The position numbers were made by a program, and so were the translations under genes. From Chloroflexales bacterium ZM16-3 (GTDB taxonomy: Bacteria > Chloroflexota > Chloroflexia > Chloroflexales > Chloroflexaceae), in contig RYFE02000021.1 of NCBI GenBank assembly GCA_004138175.2, positions 1 to 64,000 of the forward strand: a stretch of DNA of 64,000 nt. Direction: 5' to 3'. How positions within the stretch are numbered: position 1 is the first letter of the stretch; each line of letters opens with the position of its first letter. The notes under the pieces were generated by a model. The model worked only from the letters and a program-made list of their open reading frames with translations, had not been told where the DNA came from and ran no database searches. This document shows positions 1-9,000 of the stretch, one piece after another.

Positions 1-96
1 TGTTGTGCTAGGACGGTGCTGTGTTGTTGTGCTAGGACGGTGCTGTGTTGTTGTGCTAGGACAGTGCTGTGTTGTTGTGCTAGGACGGTGCTGTGA
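1..96. repeat. 24-bp tandem repeat, four copies
   Basis: Four head-to-tail copies of a 24-bp unit (TGTTGTGCTAGGACGGTGCT plus GTGT) fill positions 1-24, 25-48, 49-72 and 73-96. Copy 3 differs at one base (ACGG to ACAG) and copy 4 ends in GTGA. The array touches the window edge, so more copies may lie upstream. The unit is a multiple of three, so a short open frame on the plus strand reads as a Cys/Val/Leu octapeptide repeat, but there is no ribosome binding site and no reason to believe it is translated. Confidence 0.9.
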
Positions 97-294
97 TGGC
101 GATTGCGTCACCCAGAGAACCAGTCCAACCTTAGACCCAGTGCAGTGTGCGGGTGGGGGAGGGGGGGGAAGTGAAGTGTATGTCCTGTCCGCACTTGAAT
201 GATATCACCTCCTGTTACCAAGCTCAATGGCGCATGGGTATGGACTCGCAGGTACCGTTAGTACTAGGCATCACATACCAGGAAGTACCAAAAG
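97..294. other. non-coding stretch, no gene seen
   Basis: No credible coding sequence lies between the tandem repeat and the btpA-like gene. The stretch includes a G-rich run at about 151-169. Open frames crossing it are opposite-strand shadows of the minus-strand genes that follow. Confidence 0.6.
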
Positions 295-312
295 GCCGAC
301 ATCTTTGTCGGC
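295..312 (-). terminator. hairpin terminator after the BtpA-family gene
   Basis: A 7-bp stem (295-301 with 306-312, arms GCCGACA/TGTCGGC, 4-nt loop) overlaps the first base of the TAG stop of the minus-strand gene at 312. In the direction of transcription it is followed by C and four T residues. The U-tract is short, so this is a weak intrinsic-terminator candidate. Confidence 0.5.
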
Positions 313-1163
313 TAAGAGCGGCTGGCGGCCGACACAAAGCGGTGTACCCGCTCAATATCGACCGGGTTGGTAATCTCACCGCCCTCCTTAATGCTGCTCC
401 CGACGATAACGCCGTCGGCGACATCCATAAAGGCGGCGATATTATGCTCATCGGTTCCGCTGCCGAGCAAGATTGGTGTGCCGGCGGCGAGGTCGCGGGC
501 GGCGCGCACCTTCGCCAGGTCGGGGGCGTCGCCAGTCATACGGCCCGAGATGATCATCGCGTCGGCGCCGAAGAAGTTTGTCCACTCCATATGCGTGGCC
601 AGATCGATGCCGGGGAAGCGCACCGAGTGCTTCTTATCGACATCGGCGAAGATCTTGATATGCTCAGCGTGCAGCTCCTTGCGGCGGCGCAGCAGGTCGG
701 CGGCGCAGCCCTCGTCCCAGCTTCCGGCATCCCACACGCCGGCGCCCGTAAACATACAGACCCGGATAAAGCTGGCCCCGGCGGCGATGGCGATGCCGAG
801 CAGGGCCACCCCACCGTTATGCACCAGGTTGATGCCGAGGGGCAGCTGGGGGACGGCCTGGCGCACCGCGCGGGCGACTACCGCCTGGGCGGCGATGCTC
901 TCGGGCTGGACGTGTGGGCCAGATCGGAAGGGGATGTCCCACATGTTCTCGACGATCAGGCCGTGGCATCCGCCTGCGGCCAGGGCGGATGCGTCGGCTA
1001 CGGCATGCTCGATGATCGTATCCATGCCGTAGCCGCTGTAGCCGGGCGCTCCGGGCAGCGGCCAGCAGTGTACCATGCCGATCACCGGCTTCGACGTGGC
1101 GAAGATCGCGCCCAGATCGCTAATACGGAGCGAGTCGAGGCGGGCTTTCCAGAGGGGGGGCAT
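312..1163 (-). CDS. BtpA/SgcQ family TIM-barrel protein
   Basis: A 283-residue protein of the BtpA/SgcQ family. Seen in the sequence: the N-terminal family motif KPVIGMVHCWPLPGAP, a central GLIVENMWDIPF block, GINLVHNGG, and a C-terminal phosphate-binding-like loop LLGSGTDEHNIAAFMDVADG followed by VIVGSSIKEGG, all typical of this TIM-barrel family. BtpA was described as a photosystem I accumulation factor in cyanobacteria, while SgcQ relatives sit in sugar operons; the chemistry is not established. The ATG is preceded by AGGAG at good spacing. It lies 15 bp downstream of a PfkB-type kinase on the same strand, so the two are probably co-transcribed and may act on the same phosphorylated sugar or nucleoside. 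Family assignment is firm; the role is inferred. Confidence 0.88.
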   Translation of the reverse strand: MPPLWKARLDSLRISDLGAIFATSKPVIGMVHCWPLPGAPGYSGYGMDTIIEHAVADASALAAGGCHGLIVENMWDIPFRSGPHVQPESIAAQAVVARAVRQAVPQLPLGINLVHNGGVALLGIAIAAGASFIRVCMFTGAGVWDAGSWDEGCAADLLRRRKELHAEHIKIFADVDKKHSVRFPGIDLATHMEWTNFFGADAMIISGRMTGDAPDLAKVRAARDLAAGTPILLGSGTDEHNIAAFMDVADGVIVGSSIKEGGEITNPVDIERVHRFVSAASRS

Positions 1164-1178
1164 CGCTATACTCCTAGA

Positions 1179-2150
1179 TTACGGCTCGATGAGGTAGTGG
1201 GTCTTGGGTGCGAGGCAGCTGCGGATCTCGGGGAGCGTCGGGATGGCATCGGCCGCGCCAGGGCGGGTGGCGGTCAGGGCGCCCAGCACATTCCCGAGGG
1301 TTGCGCAGTCGGCCAGATCGCCGCCGTTGAGCAGCGCCCAGGCGAAGCCTGCGGTAAAAGCGTCGCCGCATCCGTTCGTGTCTATAGCTGATACAGCAGG
1401 GGGGAGATTGTCGATTCGCTTCTCGCCATAGGCGATGCTGCATCCCTGGGCACCACGCTTAATAGCCACCGCATGGAGGCCCGCGCCAATCAGGGCGTCG
1501 AGCGCCTGCTGGATGCTCTGGCCGGGCAGCAGGGCGCGCAGCTCATCCTCATTGAGCGTAAGCAGCCAGAACTGCGGCATCAGCTCGGCGATCACCTGTC
1601 TTGCCGCGTGGATTGTCGGCAGGCACAGATCAAGGGCGCAGGGGATTCCCGCCGCCGCCGCGAGGTCTATCGTGTGGAGCGCCGCCGTCCGCTGCGAGTC
1701 GTCGAGCAGTGCGTGCCCGCTCACGATCAGCAGCCCGCAGCCAGCCAGGGCGGAGCTGTCGATGCCTGTCGGGTCGCAGCGCACATTGGCCCCGCGGAAG
1801 CTCAGAAAGCTGCGCTGCCCATCTGGGCTGACCATAACGCCGCACAGGCCGGTGGCCACCTCGGGGTCGATCTGGAGCAGCGAGAGATCAACCCCGGCGC
1901 GCTGGGCGACCCGCAGGGCGACGGCGGCGGCCGGGTCGCTGCCGACGCGCCCAATCATGCGAGCGCGAGCGCCCAGGTTCGCGAGGGCGACAGCAATGTT
2001 GAGCCCGCTGCCACCGCTCCCCCAGTGGAGCGCTGTGGCTGGCACATCGTCCCCCTCACGGGGAAAGATTGGCAGGGCAAAGCTCAAATCGACGTTAATA
2101 TCGCCGAGGACAGCGACGGCGAGTGGCGGATATTTATGCTGCATCGCCAT
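1179..2150 (-). CDS. PfkB-family carbohydrate/nucleoside kinase
   Basis: A 323-residue ribokinase-like kinase. The N-terminus has the family pattern LGDINVDLSFALPIF, then GGSGLNIAVALANLGARARMIGRVGSD, and near the C-terminus the ATP/anion-hole signature DTNGCGDAFTAGFAWALLNG with the catalytic Asp. It would transfer phosphate from ATP to a sugar or nucleoside hydroxyl; the substrate cannot be read from sequence. It is the first gene of a likely two-gene unit with the BtpA-like gene. A TGCTATAGT extended -10 sits immediately before the first ATG (minus strand, about 2153-2158), so initiation may be nearly leaderless, possibly from the second Met at 2144. Confidence 0.88.
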   Translation of the reverse strand: MAMQHKYPPLAVAVLGDINVDLSFALPIFPREGDDVPATALHWGSGGSGLNIAVALANLGARARMIGRVGSDPAAAVALRVAQRAGVDLSLLQIDPEVATGLCGVMVSPDGQRSFLSFRGANVRCDPTGIDSSALAGCGLLIVSGHALLDDSQRTAALHTIDLAAAAGIPCALDLCLPTIHAARQVIAELMPQFWLLTLNEDELRALLPGQSIQQALDALIGAGLHAVAIKRGAQGCSIAYGEKRIDNLPPAVSAIDTNGCGDAFTAGFAWALLNGGDLADCATLGNVLGALTATRPGAADAIPTLPEIRSCLAPKTHYLIEP

Positions 2151-2380
2151 ATACTATAGCACTGAGCGGAATGATTGACCCGCTGAGGTATTGAACCGGC
2201 AGCGACGTTGCATCAGCCATGAATAGGACAAAGGCCGACTCTTGCCACCGCTATCGTAACAGGGTACAATTCGATGCGCGATGTCTGTTGGTGCATCGGC
2301 GTACCCCCCATCGAAATCCCCATCGGGTCGATAGATTGAAGCATGGTCTTGCTAGGGTCAGGAACAGCGCGACGCTATTT

Positions 2381-4819
2381 ATGGAAGAGATCCTGATCAT
2401 CGACGACAGTGAGCAGATCTGCGGGCTTCTCGCCGATTATGTGCTGCCCGAGCTCGGCTATAGCCCGCTTGTCGCCAATACAGGCCGCCAGGGGCTTCAG
2501 CGCATCCGCGACCGGCTGCCAGATCTGATCCTGCTCGATCTCCAACTTCCCGATATCTCGGGCCTCGACCTGCTGCGCCTGCTGGCGCAGGAGGGCTACG
2601 ATGTGCCGGTGATCCTGATGACGGCCCACGGCTCGGAGAATATCGCCGTGGAGGCGTTTCGCCTCGGCGCGCGCAACTACCTGATCAAGCCCTTCTCCGA
2701 CACCGAGGCCCGCGCGGTGATCGACCAGGCCCTGCGCGAGCGGCGCCTGCGCCGCGAGAAGGATCGCCTCACCAGCTCGCTCCAGCAGCGCGTCCAGGAG
2801 CTCACCGTCCTCTCGCGGATCGGGAAGTCGGTGACGGGCCTGATGGGCCAGGAGCAGCTGCTTGAGCGGATCGTCGAGGCCGGGGTCTATATCACCCACG
2901 CCGAGGAGGGCTTCCTGCTGCTGCGCGACAACCAGCACGATGAGCTCTACCTGCGCGCGGCCAAGAACCTCGGTGAGCAGCGCGCCCAGAGCCTGCGCAT
3001 GCCGATCAACGACACGCTCGCTGGCCAGGTGGTGCGCACCGGCAAGCCCACCCGTACCGATAAGACCCGCGCCGGGGTGGCGCTGAAGGTGAAGACAGGC
3101 TTCCTGGTGCGGGCGATCCTCCAGGTGCCGCTGGTCGTCGGCGATCAGGTGATCGGCGTGCTCGCCGTGGATAACCAGCAGTCGGATCGGGTCTTTAGCG
3201 AGAATGACCAGTACCTTCTGGCCACCCTGGCCGACTATGCCGCGATCGCGATTGAGAATGCCCGGCTCTACGAGCAGGTGAAGCTCAGCGAGCGACGTTA
3301 TAAGGATCTCTTCGCTAACGCCTACGACATGATCTTTATGCTCGACCGCAAGCTGCGGATCACCAGCATTAATAAGGTGGGCGCGCAGATCACTGGCTAC
3401 CCGGTGCAGGATCTGGTCGGCCAGCCGCTCTGGACGCTCTGCGCCGCTGAGTCGTGGGCGGCGGCTCAGGTACACCTGCAGAGCCTGCTCGATGGCCAGA
3501 GCGTGCTGCCCTTCGAGCTGGAGCTGGCCCACCATAACCAGGACCCGATCTACCTGGAGGTGAGCGCCCACGTGATGCAGAACGGCGGCAACAAGCCCGC
3601 TGGTCTGCACTGTATCGCGCGCAACCTGACAGACCGCCGCCGCCTGGAGCAGCAGCTCATTCAGTCAGAGAAGCTCTCGGCGATCGGCCAGCTGGTGGCC
3701 GGCGTCGCCCACGAGCTGAACAACCCGCTCACCAGCGTGAGCGGCTACGCCCAGCTCACCCTGCGCGATAAGGGGCTCTCCGATGACACCCGCCAGGATA
3801 TCGAGCAGATCCACACTCAGGCCGAGCGGGCGGCGAAGATCGTGCAGAACTTGCTGATCTTTGCCCGCGAGCATACGCCCGAGCGCTCGAAGGTGGCGAT
3901 CAATGAGGTGCTGAAAAGCGCCCTGGCCCTCCAGGCATATCAGCTGCGCGTCGATAATATCGCTGTTGAGCTTGATCTCGCTCCTGACCTGGCCGCCACA
4001 GTGGCCGACCCGCATCAGCTACAGCAGGTCTTTCTTAATCTGATCACGAATGCCCGCCACGCGATGGTTGAGCGTGGCGGACGTGGCACGCTCACCCTGC
4101 GCACGCGCGTGGTGCCGCCCCGCGCGGAGGATGAGGGCGACGCGCAGATGATCCAGATTGAGGTGGGCGATACAGGTATCGGGATCCCCGAGCGCAACCT
4201 GCGCAAGATCTTTAACCCGTTCTTTACGACAAAGCCGGTCGGCCAGGGCACTGGCCTTGGCCTCTCGATCTGCTTCGGGATTGTGAAGGAGCACGCAGGT
4301 CACATCTGGGCCGAGAGCCAGGTAGGAATTGGCACGCGGGTGATGCTCACGCTGCCAGTACGTCAGATCTCCGAGGAGCTGCAAGAGCCAGCGCTGGCAC
4401 CGGCCCCAGAGATCACCGAGCCTGAGCCGTCGTTTAACGTGCTGGTCGTCGATGATGAAGAGCCGGTGATCCGGCTGATCTCGCGCCTGCTGAACGACCT
4501 TGGCCATCGCTCGGTGACGACGCTGAGTGCGGAGGAGGCGCTGCGCCTCCTCGACCGGGAGACTTTCGATGTGATTCTTACCGATGTCCGTATGCCCAGC
4601 ATGAGCGGATTTGAGCTGCTTGCCGCAATCCGCACCCGCGACCCGGAGCTCGCCGAGCGCATGATCTTCATCACCGGCGATACGCTTAGCCCGACCACCC
4701 GCGATCAGCTTGAGCAGAGCGGGAATCTCTATCTGCCCAAGCCCTTCTCCATTAGCCAGCTTGAGGCGGCGTTTCAGCAGTTGCTTAAGCGGCGATCTAT
4801 TAGCTCTAACAATCCGTGA
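2381..4819 (+). CDS. hybrid histidine kinase REC-GAF-PAS-HisKA-HATPase-REC
   Basis: An 812-residue cytoplasmic hybrid sensor kinase with no membrane segments. Order: receiver domain (residues about 4-118; acidic pair D8-D9, phospho-acceptor D53, T81, K103), GAF domain (about 145-300), PAS domain (about 310-425), dimerisation/phosphoacceptor helix with [18 protein letters not shown] (H444), ATPase domain with N-box [17 protein letters not shown] and [11 protein letters not shown], then a C-terminal receiver (D735). The frame is open further upstream to 2219, but the first receiver strand EEILIIDD starts right after Met 2381, so I use that start. A receiver at each end suggests it works in a phosphorelay. 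It is divergent from the PfkB kinase gene; the 230-bp gap holds no other gene. Confidence 0.92.
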   Translation: MEEILIIDDSEQICGLLADYVLPELGYSPLVANTGRQGLQRIRDRLPDLILLDLQLPDISGLDLLRLLAQEGYDVPVILMTAHGSENIAVEAFRLGARNYLIKPFSDTEARAVIDQALRERRLRREKDRLTSSLQQRVQELTVLSRIGKSVTGLMGQEQLLERIVEAGVYITHAEEGFLLLRDNQHDELYLRAAKNLGEQRAQSLRMPINDTLAGQVVRTGKPTRTDKTRAGVALKVKTGFLVRAILQVPLVVGDQVIGVLAVDNQQSDRVFSENDQYLLATLADYAAIAIENARLYEQVKLSERRYKDLFANAYDMIFMLDRKLRITSINKVGAQITGYPVQDLVGQPLWTLCAAESWAAAQVHLQSLLDGQSVLPFELELAHHNQDPIYLEVSAHVMQNGGNKPAGLHCIARNLTDRRRLEQQLIQSEKLSAIGQLVAGVAHELNNPLTSVSGYAQLTLRDKGLSDDTRQDIEQIHTQAERAAKIVQNLLIFAREHTPERSKVAINEVLKSALALQAYQLRVDNIAVELDLAPDLAATVADPHQLQQVFLNLITNARHAMVERGGRGTLTLRTRVVPPRAEDEGDAQMIQIEVGDTGIGIPERNLRKIFNPFFTTKPVGQGTGLGLSICFGIVKEHAGHIWAESQVGIGTRVMLTLPVRQISEELQEPALAPAPEITEPEPSFNVLVVDDEEPVIRLISRLLNDLGHRSVTTLSAEEALRLLDRETFDVILTDVRMPSMSGFELLAAIRTRDPELAERMIFITGDTLSPTTRDQLEQSGNLYLPKPFSISQLEAAFQQLLKRRSISSNNP

Positions 4820-4973
4820 GTAAATCTGTGGTATGCTCATGATGGGCTGGTGTTGTGCCTGTTCTGGCTGCTGACACCATTGCGCACAGGCTTTCGTCTC
4901 CGTCGTCGTAGGCCGAGAGCTGTACGGCATACATCCCCTATTACGATAAACACTAGTACGACGGGAACATACT

Positions 4974-5885
4974 GTGGAACGATATATGGCGCAGGCAATA
5001 GCTGCTATTGCCGAAGATGGAGTCTCGGGTGCTGTTGAGATCGCAGAGAAGAGCGCCGATATGTTTATCCAGCTGTCACGCCTCGATCAGAGCGGTGATC
5101 TTGGGCGTCTGCGCCAGAGGCTGCTGGATGTGGGTTGGACGCTGATTCGCGCCCACCCGACGATGGCGCCCCTGGTGAATCTGGTGAACGCGCTGCTGTG
5201 GAAGATCGATGCGGCGAAGGATTTTCCCCAGGGACAGCGGGTGATCGATGAGGCCGCGAACGAGTTTAAGCGGCGGCTCCACGTTCACGAGGCGGCGATC
5301 GCTGAGACGGCGCTGCGCCTGATCTCCGATGACGCGCAGATCGTCACCAATGGCCGCAGCACGACGGTGCGCGCGGTGCTGCGCCACGCCCAGCGGGCCG
5401 GCCGACGCTTCCGGGTGATCTGCGCCGAGGGTCGGCCCGCCTGCGAGGGCCGGATTATGGCCAGCGAGCTCGCCGCTAACGGGATTACAACCACCTTGGT
5501 GGTCGATGCGCTGGCCGTGGTGCTGGCCGGCCAGTCGCAGCTGGTTCTGGTGGGCGCCGACCACCTCAGCGCCCACGGGCTGATGAATAAGGTTGGCACC
5601 TACGGCATGGTGCTCTCGGCCAACGCCGCCGATGTGCCGGTCTACGCCCTCTGTAGCTCCGAGAAGTTCCTCCCGCCAGAGTACAAGCATCCCCAGCAGG
5701 CCCGCTGGCCGGCTGAGCAGGTCTGGCCCGATGTGCCGGAGAATATCCAGGTGGCGAATGTCTACTTTGACTCGACGCCCCTGAGCGCCCTGGCGGGGAT
5801 CGTCACCGAGCAGGGGGTGCAGCCGACGGCAGGCATCGAGGCATGGCTCGCCGCGATTCAGCTGAACCCCGCGCTGCGCGTGTAG
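4974..5885 (+). CDS. eIF2B alpha/beta/delta-like protein (sugar-phosphate isomerase family)
   Basis: A 303-residue protein of the eIF2B-alpha/MtnA/ribose-1,5-bisphosphate isomerase superfamily. Seen: ETALRLISDDAQIVTNGRST (substrate-loop region), VICAEGRPACEGRIMASELAANGI, and the signature LVGADHLSAHGLMNKVGTYG followed by DVPVYALCSSEKFLPPEYK. Bacterial members isomerise ribose-1,5-bisphosphate or 5-methylthioribose-1-phosphate; the full MtnA pattern is not evident, so the R15P-isomerase-like group is more likely. The start is GTG at 4974, with a GGGAA upstream; the helical N-terminal domain begins here. It follows the hybrid kinase by 154 bp on the same strand. Function beyond the family is unknown. 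Confidence 0.78.
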   Translation: MERYMAQAIAAIAEDGVSGAVEIAEKSADMFIQLSRLDQSGDLGRLRQRLLDVGWTLIRAHPTMAPLVNLVNALLWKIDAAKDFPQGQRVIDEAANEFKRRLHVHEAAIAETALRLISDDAQIVTNGRSTTVRAVLRHAQRAGRRFRVICAEGRPACEGRIMASELAANGITTTLVVDALAVVLAGQSQLVLVGADHLSAHGLMNKVGTYGMVLSANAADVPVYALCSSEKFLPPEYKHPQQARWPAEQVWPDVPENIQVANVYFDSTPLSALAGIVTEQGVQPTAGIEAWLAAIQLNPALRV

Positions 5886-6003
5886 ATCAACCACGGCCAG
5901 CTGTTGAGCTGTTTCCTCACATCCATGTGTGGCCGATCTACATGGATGGATATCTCGCCCTCCGGCTATAGGGCGTTAGCCGGAACTACGTTCGGGGACG
6001 CCT
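5886..6003. other. intergenic region with two stem-loops
   Basis: Two inverted repeats lie between the eIF2B-like gene and the giant kinase: a 9-bp perfect stem at 5920-5928/5940-5948 (CATCCATGT/ACATGGATG) and a 7-bp stem at 5961-5967/5978-5984 (TCCGGCT/AGCCGGA). Neither is followed by a T-run. They could end the upstream transcript with factor help or shape the leader of the kinase mRNA; I cannot tell which. Confidence 0.4.
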
Positions 6004-9000
6004 ATGTCGAGCGATCCGCGCACGAGATCTACCGCTGCCTCGTTGTCTGCCACTAGGCTGTACTATATCGTCGGGGTTGGCGTCGCGGCGGATGCCGCCG
6101 AGCCGCTCCGTCAGTTTCTCGCGGCTGCGGGCGATATGTCAGGCGTCGCCTTTGTGGTGGTGCCCTGCGGGCCAGCCAGCGATCTGGGCGCGCTCACCGA
6201 TCTTGTGGGTGGGCATAGCGCCCTGCCGATCCGCATGGCTGGCGATGGGGAGACTCTCGCCGCTGGTGAGGTCTATATCGCCCTGTCCGGCATGCGGGTT
6301 CATATGGAGGGCAAGCGGGCGGTGCTCAGGGCCAGTGGAGTTGCGGATCATCCGCTCGATACGCTGCTCCTATCGCTCGCCGAGCACTGCGCTGAGCGAT
6401 CAGTCGCGGTGCTGCTGGCTGGCACCGACGAGGATGGCATCGCGGGGATGCGGGCCGTCTCGGCCGCTGGCGGCTTGGTGCTTGTCCAGTCGCCTGGGGG
6501 CATTGATGGGCTGCCGACGATGATCGCTGAGCGGCTGGTTGACGCGGCCCTCGCCCCGGCGGATCTGCCGGGCGCGCTCCTGCGGGCGATCAGCGATGGA
6601 ACAGCGGTGATATCGCCCCCCAAAGAGGATAGCGCCGACCTCGACACGATCTTCCGCGCCCTGCGCGGTCGCTGGGGCGTCGACTTCGCCAGCTATAAGC
6701 CCAGCACTATCGGCCGCGGCATCCAGCGCCGCATATCCGCCCGAGGCACCCGCAGCATGGGCGAGTACGCGGCCTTGGTGGTGGCGGACGCTGACGAGCT
6801 CGACCGGCTCTACCGCGATCTGCTCATCCGGGTGACGGAGTTCTTCCGCACACCCGAGGCATTCCGCGTGCTTGAGGAGCGAGTCATCCCCGATATCTTC
6901 CGCAACCGGGGGGAAGATCAGGAGATCCGGGCCTGGGTGGCCGGCTGCGCTACCGGCGAGGAGGCATACTCGGTGGCGATGCTACTGCACGAGCAGGCGC
7001 TTGCGAGCGGCTTCAGCGGTAAGATCACGATCTTCGCCACGGATGTCCACCGGCCCTCGCTGAACCTGGCATCGCAGGGCATCTTCCTGGCGGATCGCCT
7101 GGTTCATGTGAGCCCCGAGCGGCGGGTCGGCTACTTCCAGGAGCTGGCCGACGGCTCGTATAAGGTGGCCGCCGAGCTGCGCAAGATGATCGTCTTCGCG
7201 CCACAGAACCTGATCAGCGACCCGCCCTTCACCCGGATCGACCTTGTCTGCTGCCGGAACCTGCTGATCTACCTGCGCTCGCCGCTGCAAGATAAGCTGC
7301 TGGCGGCGCTGCACTTCGCGCTGCGCACTGGCGGATTCCTCTTCCTGGGGCTCAGCGAGGGGCTGGGCGGCCTGGCCGGCGAGTTCACGGCGGTAGACTC
7401 GCGACAGAAGCTCTTCCGCAAGTCCCGCGACCTGAAGCTGCCGCTGAACCTGGCATCCCGCGAGCCTGCGGCGGCCCTGGCGGATCATCCCACCCCGCTG
7501 ACGATCGCCCGCCCGCTGGTCGGGGTCGACCGCCAGCTGCTCTATGACTATGACCGGCTGCTGGATCGCTATATGCCCGCTGGGGTGCTGCTCGATGAAC
7601 AGCGCCGGCCGCTGCACTTCTTCGGTGCGGTGTCGCGCTACATGCAGCCGCTGGCTGGCCGAACCGAGAGCGACTTCCTGCGTATGATCGACTCGACGCT
7701 CGGCTTGGCGATCAACGACGGGATCAGGCGTGTCTCCCTGACCGATCAGCTGACCACAATTCACGGGCTGCGTGTGATGACCGCCGAGGGCGAGCGCTAT
7801 GCGGATGTCACCTTCGATCGACTGCTCGACGCGCGCACGCAGGTGGCGCATACGATTATCACGTTCGCCGAGCTCGATCTACAGCCCACAGGCGCGGCGG
7901 CAGATACGGGCACCCCGACGGTCGCGCCCTTCGATGCCCAGCCGGAGTGGCATCGGCGGATCGATGACCTTGAGCACGAGCTGAGCTTCACCCGCGAGAA
8001 CCTCCAGGCAACGATCGAGGAGCTGCAGACGAGCAACGAGGAGCTACAGACGAGCAACGAGGAGTTGCTGGCGGCCAACGAGGAGCTTCAGTCGGTGAAT
8101 GAGGGGCTCCAGTCGCTTAACGAGGAACTCCAGTCGCTCAACACCGAGTTTGAGCTGAAGAACAACGAGCTGAAGGAGCTGAACCTCGACTACGACGACC
8201 TCATCCGCAGCACGCGGGTGGCCATCCTCTCGCTCGACCGCGAGCTGCGGATCAGGCGTTACAGCCCCTCGATTGAGACATTCTTCGATCTGAGGAGCTT
8301 CGACATGGGCCGGCCTATCACCAGCATTGCCTACAAGCTGGAGGGGCAGGCGGCACTGATCAACGACCTGCAGGAGGCGCTTGCTGGCACGAGCCAGATT
8401 GAGCGCGAGGTGCGGGCACCCGACGGGCGCTGGTTCCAGCAGCGGGCGCGGCCCATCCTGAGCGAGTATGAGGAGCGACAGGGCGCGGTGCTGATGTATA
8501 TCGACATCAGCGAGCTGAAGCTGGCGCAGGAGCTGGCCGTTCGCAGCGAGCAGCGCCTGCGCGGGGCGATGGAGAGCAGCCTCGACGCCTTCTATCTTTC
8601 CGAGAGCGTGCGCAACCTGCGCGACGAGATCGTCGACTTCCGAGTCGTTGAGGTCAACCAGGTCGGTAGCGAGCGACTTAACATCGCCGCCGATAAACTG
8701 CTTGGACAGCGGATCTCCGATGTGATACCTGACCCCGCATTCATTGCCGATATCTTCGACGTATACCGCCAAGTGATCGAGAAGGGCAACCCCATCAGCC
8801 GCGAGCGGCTGACCGACATAGGCGGGGATTCGCGCTGGCTGCGCCAGCAGATCGTGAAGGTGGGCGACGGCGTGGCGGTTACGAGCTCGGATATCACCGA
8901 GCAGAAGCGCTACGAGGTCGAGCGTGAGGCCCAGCGCCTGCGGTTGGATCTGGCGCTCGAAGGCGGCGGGCTCGGCACCTGGGATGTGAACCTCGTCAGC

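Noticed and set aside
5-202. Small plus-strand open frame giving a Cys/Val-rich octapeptide repeat
   Set aside because: It is only the translation of the 24-bp tandem repeat, with no ribosome binding site and no homology I recognise.
147-1391. 414-codon plus-strand open frame
   Set aside because: It runs antisense to the BtpA-like and PfkB genes, which have clear family motifs; long shadow frames are expected at this GC content.
5886-6003. c-di-GMP or other riboswitch upstream of the giant kinase
   Set aside because: Two simple stem-loops are visible but none of the conserved riboswitch core sequences I know.
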